Shown piece by piece: positions 22,182 through 33,860 of a stretch of DNA of 64,000 nt. The DNA is from Panax quinquefolius. Taxonomy: Eukaryota > Streptophyta > Magnoliopsida > Apiales > Araliaceae. The stretch spans positions 135,999,575 through 136,063,574 of the forward strand of contig CM035163.1 of assembly GCA_020205615.1 (NCBI GenBank), given 5' to 3'. Every line of letters starts with the position of its first letter. Positions within the stretch are counted from its first letter, which is position 1. Below the pieces are notes generated by a model. That model saw nothing but the letters and a program-made list of their open reading frames with translations. It ran no database searches and had not been told where the DNA came from. The translations under genes and the position numbers were made by a program.

Positions 22182-23345
22182 ATGACATCCGAGAATGTTG
22201 AGAACATCAATGGAGCATGTGAGACCGCTGAGTCTCCATGCATCAATAATCGTGATAATGTGCATCAGAAGGCGATAATCCTCGTGCAAACAACAACACC
22301 GACCAAATGATGAACGATGGAATGTTCAGAGGCTTTATGCAATTCATGCAACATCGTGCAAGAGCGCTCTCCTCATACAAAATGTGTGGAAACACCGGCA
22401 ACTCTCTTGACGGTCACCGCTAAGCAGCTTCAAGGAATCGGGACCACCGGAGTTTTTTGAGAGCCAAAACCACTTAAGGCGAGACGTGGATAAAGCAGAT
22501 CAACAAGATATTTGATGTCTTGGGATGCTCCGAGAGAAAAGGTTCCTTTGCCACCTTCATGTCAAGGCAGAGGCAGACATCGTGGGAATCAGAAACGACT
22601 CAACCCGCCAGATCAAGATGACTTGGGAGAAGTTCCAAGAATTGTTCAACGACAAGTACTTTCCCAAAGTATTCGCCACATGAAAGAGGTAGAGTTCATC
22701 AAGTCGAGCAAAACAATACGACCGTGTCGCAAAGACGAAGCCAAGTTTGCCGAAAGTTGTCCCATTATGCATCCCATTTGGTTGATAATGAGAGAGAGAA
22801 TGACGCTAATGTTTCTAAGAGGTTTGAAACCCGAGATACGCCAATATCTTATCTCTCATAACCGTGGTTTGTATTCAGATGTTGTTAATAGGGCTCGCTT
22901 ATCGAGCGCGATAACGAGTCAACCCAACCAAAAGAGAGCAAACAACAAAATGATAATACAAGTGATAGTAGTCATCAAGCTGTGACAATAAGCGTGGAGG
23001 GAATCAACATGCCGTAAAATGGTAACCACTTTGGTGGTAATCATGGCCAAAACAATAAGAATGGACATTTCAAGAAGAGGAGATTCAACAATGATGGAAA
23101 GACGCCAAGACCAAAGACCCGTTGTTAAGGAAGGAGAACGACCACCCATCATATGCTTCAAATGCGAGGGAGGGACACATCACCAAACCGCTGATGCCAT
23201 CCAAAGCATGTTATAATTGTGGAAGAGAAGGTCACCTAGCCCGATTTTGTCATTCATCAAGACAAGTTCACCTAGGATGGAGGCACCAAAGGACGCCCCG
23301 TAAAAGTCAAAGCCAAGAGTGCAAGGAGAGCGTTTGTCGTGACTC
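22182..23345 (+). pseudogene. Gag of A2
   Basis: The ATG at 22,182 opens MTSENVENINGACETAE. Later parts lie in other frames: DQMMNDGMFRGFMQFMQH near 22,300, the gag core 22,500-22,900 (EVEFIKSSKTIR, MLFLRGLKPEIRQYLISHNRGLYSDVVNRARL), and the second zinc knuckle CYNCGREGHLARFC intact at 23,209-23,250. The first knuckle (CFKCEGG...) is broken by an indel. Frameshifts make it non-functional as written. Confidence 0.82.
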
Positions 23346-23374
23346 TCCAGAAAGCAAAGAACCCGAACGAGGTC

Positions 23375-23860
23375 ATCACGGTAAGCTTATCATAAACTCT
23401 AATAAGTATATACCTTATTTGATACCTGTTCTACCCATTCTTTTATTTCTCCTACTTGCGCCAACGCTTAAATTTGACCGAGAAATTAGACTTCGACTTA
23501 TCTCGTTGAAACTCCATGGGAGAAACCTTCATTACATCCATCGCTTATAAGTCTTGTTTGGTTCAAATTTGCACCTCACATTACCCGTCGATCTTATTTC
23601 ATTGAAAATACTTCAGATTTGACGTAATTCTGTGGATTGATTGGTTAACTACTCATCATGCAAAAATTGATTATTTTCGTAAGGTTGTTAGCTTTCATAT
23701 TCCTAACCAACCTATTATGCTAATTCAAGCAACCAAACCATTAAAATCAATCATCATCATCTCAAGCCATAAAGCTATTCGCTTATTGAAAAATGGATGT
23801 CAAGCTTTCTTAGCTCATGTCACGGATCTAAACAAAAATACGCCGCTTTTGAATGATATT
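23375..23860 (+). pseudogene. Protease of A2
   Basis: The catalytic triad reads GAT ACC TGT (DTC) at 23,421-23,429 instead of DTG, followed by STHSF. The tail (ISSHKAIRLLKNGCQAFLAHVTDLNKNTP, 23,755-23,850) is intact and shows the normal A arrangement that B lacks. Confidence 0.8.
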
Positions 23861-24730
23861 TCTATTGTTAATGAATTTCCGACGATTCCTCAAGAACTTC
23901 CCCGCCTACCCCAGAGCGTGAAATTGAAATTTTGTATCGACTCTTGAACCCCAGACAAAACCCATTTCCAAAGCCCCATATCGAATGGCTCCTATTGAAC
24001 TTCGTGAGTTAAAGACCCAATCGCAGGAATTGTTAGACATCGGCTTTATTCGCCCTAAGACTTCTCCTGGGGGGTGCTCCTATTCTATTCGTGAAGAAGA
24101 AAGATGGGAGTATGCGACTTTGTATTGATTATCTGGAGTCAATCATGTCACCATCAAAAATAGTATCCATTGCCACGTATTGATGACCTGTTTGACCACC
24201 AGCCAGTAAGGCGCCAATTTTTTTCAAAGATCGATCTTCGTTCCGATATCACCAATTGAAGATTAGAACCGATGACATTCCAAAGACGGCTTTCGTAACT
24301 CCCTTGCAGACGGCATTATGAATTCCTAGTCATGTCTTTTGATCGACTAATGCCTCCCGCCGCCTTTCATGGATATGATGAACCGAGTATTCAAGGAATA
24401 TTTGATCACTTTGTGGTCGCCTTTATTGATGACATCCTTATTTATTCCAAAAGCCGTGAAGATCATGAGCAACACTTGAGGTCGACACTCCAAAAGCTTC
24501 GTGAATATAAGCTTTATGCCAAGTTGAAGAAATGCGAAGTTCGCTTCGAGGAAGTAGCATTCCTTGGGCACGTGGTATCAAGTCATGGAATATCCGCTGA
24601 CCCAACAAAGATCAAGCTATTCAAAGTCGGGAGCAACCTAAATCAAAGGATCAAGCACGTAGCTTTTCGGCTTAGCCGGTTATTATCTGAGAGATTCGTA
24701 GAAGGATTTTTCTAATCGCTACTCCATTAA
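23861..24730 (+). pseudogene. Reverse transcriptase of A2
   Basis: Motifs in order are [15 protein letters not shown] near 23,957, [14 protein letters not shown] at 24,091-24,132, and [20 protein letters not shown] with the catalytic aspartates at 24,428-24,433. The thumb follows ([34 protein letters not shown]). 24,332-24,715 is one open stretch of 127 codons. Frameshifts at several points, including 24,140-24,330, break the rest. Confidence 0.85.
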
Positions 24731-24749
24731 CTCAAACCGACTCTAAAAA

Positions 24750-25290
24750 GATACAAAATTTCATTGGACGAGGAATGTGAGAAGAGTTTTCAAGAACTCA
24801 AGAGAGAGACTCATTTCAAAGACTGCTCGACAATACCATCCGCCTTGAGGGATTTGTCATCTACAAGTGATGCTTCGTGCAAAGGGTTGGGATGTGTTCT
24901 CATGCAACATGGGAAAGTCATAGTTTATGCTCTCGACAACTCAAAGAATATGAGAGGAATTATCCTACTCATGATCTAGAGTTGGCAAATTGTTGTTTTT
25001 GCACTTAAAATTTGGAGGCATTACTTCAGATGGGGAGAAAGTGGAGATCTTTACGATCATAAAAGCCTCAAATATTTCTTCACTCAAAAGGAACTCAACA
25101 CGCGACAAACGACGCTGGCTTGAACTATTGAAAGATTATGATCATACCATCCAATACCATCCCGAAAAGAAAACGTGGTAGCCGACGATCGAAAGTAAGA
25201 TCATACGCGGTACGAAAAGCGATATTGTCAACGCAAAGGCCCATTTTGTATGACTTGCAAAGGATGGAGATAGAGATAAAGACTCTGTGG
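24750..25290 (+). pseudogene. RNase H domain of A2
   Basis: Recognisable text includes [11 protein letters not shown] (24,768), [19 protein letters not shown] (24,868-24,930), [35 protein letters not shown] (25,058-25,170). It matches gypsy RNase H with scattered single-base indels. Confidence 0.8.
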
Positions 25291-25399
25291 ACCCACGATG
25301 ATGATGGCGTAATATACGAGTAGAACCGACTTTTAATCGATAAAGTTAAAGTCGCCCAAGCTATGCATCTGGGAGTCGATGCATATGAGGAAGAAAGTA

Positions 25400-26440
25400 C
25401 AAGAAGGTGCTACGCCGAAGCAAGAATCGATGAAGAAGGAATACTTCGAGTCAACTCCTGCATTTTGTGTTCCTAACGATCCCGAAGTTAAAGTATAAAA
25501 TCATGATGGAGGCGCACAACACACCGCTTTGTAATCCATCTCGGGAGTACCAAAATGTATCATGATCTTCACATACATTTTGGTGGGAGCAATATGAAGA
25601 GAGAGAGATACGTTGTTTATCTCAAGGTGTTTAACTTGTCAACGAAGTCAAGGCAGAAGAGCATCAAGTACCAAAAGGTCCATTGCAACCACTTGAAATT
25701 CCGTAATGGAAGTGGGAGCACATTACCATGGATTTGTTATCGGTCTTCCCAAGGTTTCTCAAGGCATGATGCAATTTGGGTCATTGTTGATAGATCGACC
25801 AAGTCCGCTTCATTTCTTACCAATACGAGAAACTTATACACTTGAACGCCTTGCTCAGATGTACATAAACGAGATTGTAAGATCGCATGGTATGCCAAGA
25901 TCCATAGTTTTCGATCGAGACCCAAGATTCACTTCACGATTTTGGGTTAGTTTGCAAAAAGCTATGGGCACGGATTTACGATTTAGTTCATAGATATCAT
26001 CCTCATTTGGATTTGACGACAATCGAGAGGACTATTCAAACTCTTGAAGATTTATTAAGACTCGTGTCCTCGACTTCAAGGGAAGTTGGGACAAGTTCTT
26101 ACCATGGTGGAGTTTTCCTACAACAACAGCTTATCAAACAAGTATCGCATGGCTCCATTCGAGGCGCCAGATGGAAGAAAGTGTCGTTTCCAAAGATGTC
26201 GGGATGAGGTGGGTGAAGCAACGTTGTTGGGACCCGAGTTGGTACGTATGACTACTTTTAAAAGATTCAAACGATCCGACAACGATATAAAAACCTCACA
26301 AGATCGATAAAAGAGTTATGCCGATCTTCATCGAAAAGGACGGAATTTGATATCGAGATCATGTGTTGTTACGTGTCGCTTCCATGGAAAGGAGTTACTT
26401 AGATTTGGAAAGAGAGGAAAGCTCAATCCTCGATTCATCG
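25400..26440 (+). pseudogene. Integrase of A2
   Basis: The zinc-binding part is followed by the core: first D at 25,731-25,733, second D at 25,913-25,915 (FDRDPRFTSRFW), and E region near 26,025 out of frame. 25,706-25,993 is open over 95 codons ([23 protein letters not shown]). The C-terminal part (26,100-26,440) is scattered over frames. Confidence 0.82.
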
Positions 26441-26816
26441 CCCATTTTTAATCCTCGATCGAGTAGGGATCAGAGCCTATAGACTCGCTTTTACCGCCAA
26501 GTATGTCTCGTGTTCATAACATTTTTCATATATCCATGTTACGTAAATATGTGAAAGACCCAACCACATTATCGAAGTTAGAACCGATTTAAATAATGGA
26601 AGATTTAACGTATGAAGAGGTTCCTGCTCAAATCTTGGATAAGAAGGAACATATTCTACGCCCAAGGTTATACCTCAAGTCAAAGTTTTATGGAGGAACC
26701 ACGATGTTGAGGAAATGACCGGGAGTTAGAATCAAATGAAATCAAGGTATCCTTACTCTTCGACATACCGTGTACGCATTCTAATTTCGAGGGCAAAATT
26801 TCATAAGAAGGGAGAT
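26441..26816 (+). pseudogene. Chromodomain-like tail and polypurine tract of A2
   Basis: Shifted pieces of [34 protein letters not shown] and [11 protein letters not shown] are visible up to 26,790. The tract AAGAAGGGAGAT at 26,805-26,816 precedes the 3' LTR. Confidence 0.78.
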
Positions 26817-29158
26817 TGTAAGACCCCAACTTTTATGAATAAAGATGAATTTTCTATAATTATCATTTTTGAATATTATGGAATGAATTTGATATAATGT
26901 TATAGTTGTGGGTAATATTTATAAATTTTGCAAAGTACGCAAGTTGTTATATAATATTCGATGGTCTGGGAATATTCGCTTTTTTAACAGGAATATTCAG
27001 ACGACTACACACAATCATGGTGGACCCCTACAATGGAATTATTCATTTGATCGAGAAACGACAAAAATATTTTTTTTATGAAAATAACTACGGAAGTTTT
27101 ATCGTTAATCGCTGAAACACCCAAGTGTTAAAAGTACAAGAATACGCGTGGTCGCATAAAGCACACCTCAGATTGATTATCGATGCTTACGTGAGAAGTC
27201 ACCGCTTTTGTTCAATTATTGCTTCAAGAATTGTTGCGTGATAAGATCTCACGTTATTTGATTCAATTATTGTCGATATTTTATATATTATTAAATCAAT
27301 AATTGAGACGACACGGTTATTAATATTATTATTCGCAATATTAACGATGTCTGTAAGTTCTCGCTTAAGGAGAGGTTTCGTCACCTAATCATGCGCCAAT
27401 AGGAGAAATCCTTATCGAAAGCCCCCTCTTTCCCGGGAACGAACTCGGTCGATTAATAATGTGAATTATAATAATGATGATGAAGTTTTGTTTTATTAGT
27501 ATTATTAATGTAATAAAATGTAAAAGCTTTTTTATATAAAATGTAATACTTTTATAAAGTTATTCATTTTATTAGACTATAAATAGAATATATTATATTA
27601 TATTATGTATAGTGTTTTGTATAGTAAAATCTTTTTTATATAAAATGTAATACTTTTATAAAGTTATTCATTTTATTAGACTATAAATAGAATATATTAT
27701 ATTTTATTATGCATAGTGTTTTATAAGGCTAGTGATAAGTTTTCAGATAGTAAAATCTTTTTATATAAAATGTAATATTTTTATAAAGTTATTCGCTTTT
27801 ATTAGATTATAAATAGAATATATTATATTTTATTTAAAAGATTTTGTTTTATTAGAATATTTATTTATAGTAAAACCAACTGGACCGTCCGCTTAAAAGT
27901 AAATCAATCTGGACCGCTCATGAATTAGTTACTATTCATTCCATTCTCCTATAAATAGAAGCTCATTCCTTCATTATTTTTTATTTAATTCACGAAAACT
28001 CTAGAGAGAGAAACTATGTAGAGAGAAAGAAGAAAAGTATTCTCGCTACTTACTTCACTACTCCATGAAGATATCCATCCATTTTTTTTTTCATTTCTAA
28101 GGTAAGGGTATTATTTCTTTTCAGATTCATGAAGAGAACTTCATTATGTTATTCCATTTTTTATTATTTCGTTGAATAACCTCAGTTATATATACGCCGG
28201 TATAATTTACCCTATACTTGGTGAAATTCTTTTCGTTATTCCATTCTTTATCATTATGTTGAATAACTTAATGCATTTTTATATCATTGTCATCATTCTC
28301 ATGTTTATATTGTGATAAAAGTCATCTTTCGCTTACGCGGCATGTAAATGGACTTGGTGTGATTTTAAGTTTAAGAGATTATTCGATATATATTAGATTA
28401 TGAGTTTATCGTAATGATAATATTTGGATAATGATGTGGTAAAATCCTCGTTTAAGAGTCATTGTAGAGCATGTATCGATGGATAGTTTTGGTATGATTA
28501 CGATGATGTGGATTATTCGGTGATGGATAGTTTTCATGACCATTGATGATTTAATGAATATCCTCGGGCCCGTAGTGAATGATTCGATGATGTGTTTTAT
28601 TTATTGTTCGAGTTTCAAATGATAAAATTGATGAAAACATTTTTTAAATCATAGAAGTTAGTAGATATCATGCTCTACTTAACTCTTCTAATGGTTTCAT
28701 TATTCACCGCAGCTTAAACTTGATGTCTATTGTATTTTATCGGTTTAACATTGTTGAAGACTAATGATAAATTATTCTCGCATTATCTTAGTCATAATAT
28801 TTCATCGGGCTAGTTGAGCTCACCCTTTCCTTCACTATTCTCTTCAGGAAATGAGAATATAGCTGGGTCGAGTCGGAGAACGGATTGACAGTCCAGATGA
28901 TATCATTAGTAGTCCTCACTATTTTGTTAAATAGTGTGATAATAAATGTAATGAGGACTGAATTTGAGTTTGTATACTGTTTATGAGGACTCCATTGAGA
29001 GTAGATATTGTCTAGAAGGTAATATTCTTGTTTAAACTCTCAGTTTATGTTTTGTCGTATTTTACACGACAGTTGTATAATTAAGTTGTATTTGATTTTT
29101 GTACCATGTATTTGGCGACTCAAGATGAGTGATGTATACCTATTTTGGGGGCGTCACA
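26817..29158 (+). repeat. 3' LTR of A2, internally deleted
   Basis: Begins TGTAAGACCCCAAC, ends GGGGGCGTCACA. TATA box TATAAATA at 27,950-27,957. About 0.5-0.6 kb present in the 5' LTR is missing near 28,265-28,275, where the text jumps from TTGAATAAC to a TTTTTATATCATTGTCATC block. Confidence 0.87.
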
Positions 29159-29253
29159 TTAGATATGTTTGCATTTATATTTAATCAAACACTTGAACTT
29201 GTGGTTGAATTTTCGAATTTGAATGTATCCTAGAGATGTTTATGTTAAGATCA
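29159..29253 (+). repeat. Flank repeat, copy 1 (also at 33,593-33,690)
   Basis: TTAGATATGTTTGCATTTA and the next 75 bases closely match 33,593-33,690, including CTTGAACTTGTGGTTGAATTT and CCTAGAGATGTTTATG. Copy 1 begins exactly at the end of the A2 3' LTR, so its upstream part was lost or displaced. Confidence 0.75.
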
Positions 29254-30243
29254 TGAGTTAGGTTAAGATCATGGGTCGAGTCACTTGGGTAATTGGAAAA
29301 GTCCATGAGTTATGATGAGTCATGGTATAAAATGACTTAATCACTTAACTTGGGCCCGCTACCAATGCGTGAGCTTTGGCGACTCGGCATACAAGGCGTT
29401 GCCTTACCCTTCTTCAATGTCAGGACGTCTAGTCGTCGCCTAGACGACGCCATGACAACTATGGATGATATATTGCTGATATTGTGATACATTGGTGTTT
29501 ACATTTCAATTTTTAAATTGAACTGTTTACTTTGTTTACTATTGAACTATTGAACATAGACCGTTGGACTTTGGTTATTTTGTTTGGAACTTTGGATTTT
29601 CTTTTGAGCATTTTGGAATTTGGTTTATGAAATGGAACCAAACTACTAACTTTAATGCTTGAGTTTGGAATTTGGAATTTAAATATTTGGCTTGCAGCCT
29701 TGACTTGATAATGCACAACCAACAAGGAAACTAGTTTGGTGTAAAGTCTAAAAATATAAGTTTCTTATCTTTTTTATTTTAACATTTTCTTTTATTTTTT
29801 ACAAATTAGTTTTTTACTTGTTTCTAACCCATCTTCTATATTTGCAGGATTGAAGTTTGGACTTTAGGCCTTGGATAATTGATTTGCAGAAATATAGATT
29901 TGCATTTGCTTTTAAAAGCCTATAGAAAAATAAGTGACTTATCAATAGAGTACCTGGCTATAGAATATCAGAATAAAAGAATTTCATTGCCTCATGGTCA
30001 AGCCAGAAAGGAAAGCACCATCCAGTTGCTGGAATGAGGCCTTTCTTAACTCTTGGTCTATTGACGCTCTTCCGGTCAAGACCTTCGTAACTCGACTCCA
30101 CAGGGCTCATGTCAAAAAGCAGATTACTTGTGTGTTACTTGAGTTTACATTTAATTACAAAATTGTAAAAGCTAAAAACTAGAGCTGGAATTCAAAAATC
30201 ACTAGTTAATGGCCCCGTATCTTACTCATAATTGTCCTTGCAG
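29254..30243 (+). other. Non-coding stretch upstream of the NUP98 exon
   Basis: No supported gene. It holds a GC-rich patch (29,345-29,460) with a short hairpin (CGTCTAG at 29,426-29,432 against CTAGACG at 29,440-29,446), then a stretch rich in TTTGGAAT-like words (29,560-29,690). A small open frame at 29,994-30,182 resembles nothing I recognise. The end, TTGTCCTTGCAG at 30,232-30,243, looks like an intron 3' splice site for the following exon. Confidence 0.5.
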
Positions 30244-30905
30244 CAGAAGATATAGTTGAAAGTGGCCTTATCAAGGAACTAGGTAATCCTGTTAAACTAT
30301 GTCAGAAGTCTAATGGTGTCTGTGATGATCACTTGATTCAGAAAGGGGACTCTTACATTACTCTAACTGCCCAAAGGGCTGGTGAGGCTGCAATTGTTTA
30401 TGAACATGGGGCAGACATTGAGGCATTGATGCCTAAGCTTCGTCACTCAGATTACTACACTGAACCTCGAATCCAGGAGTTGGCGGCAAAAGAAAGGGCT
30501 GAACCAGGATTTTTCCACCACGTAAAAGACTTTGTTGTCGGGGGCCATGGGTATGGAAGCATCAAGTTCCTTGGGGAGACAGATGTGCGCCGGCTTGATT
30601 TGGAGTCGCTTATCCAATTTAACCACAAAGAGGTAATTGTCTATATGGATGAGAGCAAGAAGCCTCCAATTGGACAAGGGCTTAACAAGCCTGCTGTGGT
30701 AACTCTTCTCAACATAAAATGTTTTGACAAAAAGACGGGCAGTCACTACACAGAAGGGCCTAAAATTGATAAATACAAAGACTTGCTCGGTAAGAAGGCT
30801 GAGGACCAAGGTGCTGATTTTGTCTCTTATGATTCGATCAAGGGTGAGTGGAAGTTCAAGGTCAACCATTTCAGTGAGTACGGGCTGGGAGATGAAGATG
30901 ACTAG
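30244..30905 (+). CDS. NUP98: NUP98-type nucleoporin, C-terminal autoproteolytic domain exon
   Basis: NUP98 is a nuclear pore protein whose C-terminal domain cuts itself and docks at the pore. The open stretch of 220 codons matches plant NUP98 from the linker ([29 protein letters not shown]) through [55 protein letters not shown] and [20 protein letters not shown] to a stop. HFS is the self-cleavage motif, intact, leaving a ten-residue acidic tail. The exon begins at 30,244 or 30,247 after a CAG acceptor; the annotated phase assumes 30,244. The FG-repeat half is absent from the window. Upstream lies the A2 LTR, so the gene is truncated or split by the LTR cluster. Confidence 0.88.
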
Positions 30906-31400
30906 GATACTTATGCACATCACTTCTGACAAAAAGGAGGGCAATGTGAATGTGGAAATTGCTTCTTTTAGTGTACTGCTTTTCTAGTTCCTGCAGTGTA
31001 TAGAATTTACGGGAAATTGCATTTGGTGGGACTTTCATCACATGCTTTTGTTGTTGTGGGTTCCGTTTATTGTTATAACATGGGTTTTGTTGGTGGGATT
31101 GGACTGTTCAATATCTACACTTTTGGTTTAAAATGAATCCTATTTTTTTGTCTTTGTGGCTGCATAAATATAGATTGCATGTTTCTTATAAAGCTAATCG
31201 ATCACTTTATCTACATGTTTGATTTGAAAATGTATATTATTTTTTTCATATTTGTGGGTGGTTGCATAAATATGTTGTTGTTCGTCCTTATTCCCTTCGT
31301 AGTTGATTGGAAAGAAAAATGAAATGAGGCTATGCTCTGATTTACCAAGGGGATAGCAAAGTAGCTTCTACCAAATATCATTATTTTCTTGAGAGTTGTC
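30906..31400 (+). other. NUP98 3' flank / probable 3' UTR
   Basis: AT-rich sequence after the stop with no open frame that resembles a gene. T-rich tracts (31,139-31,150, 31,228-31,245) are compatible with a 3' UTR and polyadenylation region, but no clear signal can be fixed. Confidence 0.4.
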
Positions 31401-31860
31401 AACATTTTGTGATCAAGCTTCCATTTGAGTGGTTCTTGACATCTTCCTGGTTGATAAGCTGAACCGCAAATTTTGAGTCTGTTTCAACTTCAATGTTTGA
31501 AATTCTCATATCCCAAGTCAAGATGAGGCCTTCACGAAGGGACCAAATTTCAGCAGTCAAGACACTGTTGCATATGCCAATTTTCCCAAAAATAAAAATA
31601 AAATCACAACTCCAGCTCCCTGCTTCATTCCGGATAAGACCACCAATGGCAACTTAGGAGGGATTTTACTTTAGGCTAGCATCTGTGTTAAGCTTTAACC
31701 ATCCCACAGGGGACTCTTCCAGGATACACGAGGATTTAAGGACACTATTTCTGGAGACGGTGGAAGAAAATGTTAGTTCAAGGTTGGAAAGAAGAAGCAA
31801 ATGTACCGCTCTGCTCCCTTTCAAAGAGAGTAGTGCAAACAGATTCAATGGTTTCTTCGT
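31400..31860 (-). pseudogene. LINE-type RNase H fragment
   Basis: The minus strand reads GWLKLNTDASLK, then shifted pieces of GGLIRNEAGSW, LTAEIWSLREGLILTWD and IEVETDSKFAVQLIN. These are the D, E and D motifs of the RNase H domain found at the end of plant non-LTR retrotransposons and related genes (RVT_3 type): D at 31,681-31,683, E at 31,549-31,551, D at 31,477-31,479. A stop and frameshift fall between the first D and E. No reverse transcriptase is seen next to it, so this is an isolated 3' remnant. Confidence 0.8.
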
Positions 31861-32208
31861 TTATGGCTTTCCATAGGATAATAATGAAGGTAAGGCCGGA
31901 TACATTTGCTTTTCCAAATGGATTGCATGCTTTCAATCCTTGGCCAAGGAGGGTGGGGTGTGTGTGTCAAATTAGTTCAATAGTATCTTTTTTTTTAAAG
32001 TCATTTTAGTCGATCCTATCCTTATATATTATAACGTCTTGTATACTCTTCTCAATGATGGTCATCTCTTTCGGAACTTTGGATTCTTCAACATAATCTC
32101 AGTTTGACTTTGTTCCAAAACAATACTCTTTTGAACTTTCAAACATAGTGCTTCTTTAATGTGTAACACTATTGAGTTTGCCAAGCGTGCTTACATATTC
32201 ATTTAAGT

Positions 32209-32239
32209 GGGGGGATTGGGGGATGGGGGGATGGGGGGG
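32209..32239 (+). other. G-quadruplex motif
   Basis: Four G-runs of 6, 5, 6 and 7 separated by ATT, AT and AT. This matches the canonical four-run pattern with very short loops and should fold stably on the plus strand. Confidence 0.85.
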
Positions 32240-32756
32240 AGTTGTGTTGGTTTATCAAGACTATGAAGTTTGGTGCATTTGTCTTCAGTACTCCATTCTT
32301 TATGTTGGTTGTAATAGAATTGGTTTCCTTGTATAAACCCATTCCATTTATTCCAACAATAGCATCTCCATGTAATTAGTAGTAATAGCCTGCATCAATT
32401 TCAGCTTGAAATTAGTAGTAATTACTATTTAGTAGCAACGGTCTAACGGTGACTAAATTCTACATCACAACACAACTGCAATATGAATCGTGTTTGTGTT
32501 TATACCAATACGGTCCCTTTGGTCCTTTATATGATTGCAAAAGCAATAGATCAAAACACTACAACTTGTACTATGGATTCCATTACCTAAAAATCTTCAA
32601 GATTTTACATCAATATGCAAGGGTGTGATTTAATCCTTTACTGAAACTATTTGAATGCACTTCACATAGTTATATTGGCGCTTTGTACACACTCACATAG
32701 TTGCATCAACAATTTAGCTCTTTTATGTAAAGCATTTATGGCGTAATCTATACATG

Positions 32757-32912
32757 CATATGAAATTTAGTTGTGTTCCGAGAAAAAACATGCCCAGATT
32801 ACATAGATACATAATTAAGGTATAGTAATTTCTACCTTTTAAAACAAATGAGATACATGCATATGAAATTTAACGAAAAAGGTGTGTTGCCTAGAAAAAG
32901 CATGCCTAGATT
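32757..32912 (+). repeat. Local direct duplication
   Basis: GCATATGAAATTTA plus TGTGTT, then AGAAAAA and CATGCC and AGATT, occur in the same order at 32,757-32,802 and 32,857-32,912, with a start-to-start distance of about 100 bases. Copies differ by small substitutions. Confidence 0.6.
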
Positions 32913-32940
32913 GCACTGGTATGCATATATTAAAATGTTA

Positions 32941-33219
32941 CTCCCTCCGTTCCTTAATATAGGTCGTTTTAGGGTTGTGCACAAATATTAAGGTAATGAT
33001 TGTACAGATTAACTATAATATCAATTGTCTATATTACCCTTGTATTGGAAGAAGAGTTTGTTATTTATTGGATAAAAATAGTGAGAGAACCAAAGTTACA
33101 TTTAATACTGGGGTAATAATATTGGAAACTAAGCAATTAATGCGCATTTGAAATTTAAAACGACTTATATTAAGGAACAAAAATATTTCTAAAACGATTT
33201 ATATTGAGGAGCGGAGGAG
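32941..33219. mobile_element. Stowaway-like MITE 1
   Basis: Terminal inverted repeats CTCCCTCCGTTCCTTAATAT and, on the other strand, CTCCTCCGCTCCTCAATAT, flanked by TA on both sides (32,939-32,940 and 33,220-33,221). Size 279 bases, AT-rich, no coding capacity. TA target and CTCCCTCCG ends are hallmarks of Tc1/mariner-derived Stowaway elements. Confidence 0.88.
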
Positions 33220-33321
33220 TATACAATATATATCTCAACGCGACGCCCCTCACAAATTTTGGGCATGATTTTTCTACCAATGTTATACAATACTAAATTT
33301 TCTTTGTCTATTTGTTTTATG

Positions 33322-33442
33322 TAGAAGTGAATGAAGAAGAAGACATTGATGTAGACTTTACGCCATTCACAAATTTATCGCCGCTTACATTTGAAGAACT
33401 TGGAGGTCATGGAAGAATCAAGAACTTGGTGGAGTTGGAGTA
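33322..33442 (+). pseudogene. Short acidic coding-like segment, unidentified
   Basis: An open segment of about 40 codons reads VEVNEEEDIDVDFTPF, then LSPLTFEELGGHGRIKNLVELE and a stop. It has the look of the acidic C-terminus of a plant protein or transposase (a hAT-type end is one possibility), preceded by a TTTTATGTAG-like acceptor. I cannot name it. A 3' UTR-like stretch with the 33,593-33,690 repeat follows. Confidence 0.35.
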
Positions 33443-33592
33443 AGCAAGTGGAATTGGTAGTGGGTTAATAGATGAAGACGCTTTTATGGAATTGGCAAGA
33501 AGCATCACCTTCTCAACCTTAGAATGATTTATGTTTTTTGTGAATCAAGTGTCATGGATTTTATTTTAGTAATTTAGTTGACTTTGTTTGGT

Positions 33593-33690
33593 ATTTTAGA
33601 TATGTTTGCATTCACATTTAATCAAGCACTTGAACTGAACTTGTGGTTGAATTTTTGAATTTGAATGAATCCTAGAGATGTTTATGTTTA
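33593..33690 (+). repeat. Flank repeat, copy 2
   Basis: Partner of 29,159-29,253 with small differences. In this copy the sequence to the left is continuous with the acidic segment and its 3' flank, so it may represent the undisturbed version. Confidence 0.7.
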
Positions 33691-33860
33691 TTTGTGTTTT
33701 TTTTACCACTATTGAGTTTTGAGTTATGATCATGATTTATTATCTTTCTTTTCATATAGATTTAGTATTTATTTGAATGGTATAAAGTAAACATTGTATA
33801 CATAGGTTTAGTTTTTTTATAGATAAATTGATTAATTGTACATATTTACTAAATATTATA

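Larger units (their letters stand above)
19163..29158 (+). mobile_element. Full-length Ty3/gypsy chromovirus A2
   Basis: 5' LTR 19,163-21,995, internal region 21,996-26,816 and 3' LTR 26,817-29,158. It has the uninterrupted A gene order and is the reference for the deletions in B. No matching five-base duplication was found: the left flank is GTAAG and the right flank TTAGA, and the left end of the 5' LTR is damaged (TGTTATCCCAAC for TGTAAGACCCCAAC). A later rearrangement probably removed one original flank. Coding frames are broken by many small indels. Confidence 0.9.
31877..32940. other. Intergenic stretch with G-tracts and a local duplication
   Basis: No coding region is supported. It contains the G-quadruplex motif at 32,209-32,239 and a direct duplication at 32,757-32,802 / 32,857-32,912. 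The rest is AT-rich and unremarkable. Confidence 0.5.

Noticed and set aside
29994..30182. Open frame of 62 codons upstream of the NUP98 exon
   Set aside because: No recognised similarity to NUP98 or other proteins and no clear splice donor at its end; kept only as a note.
30447..30944. Minus-strand open frame of 165 codons opposite NUP98
   Set aside because: A shadow of the NUP98 exon; its text has no recognisable motif.
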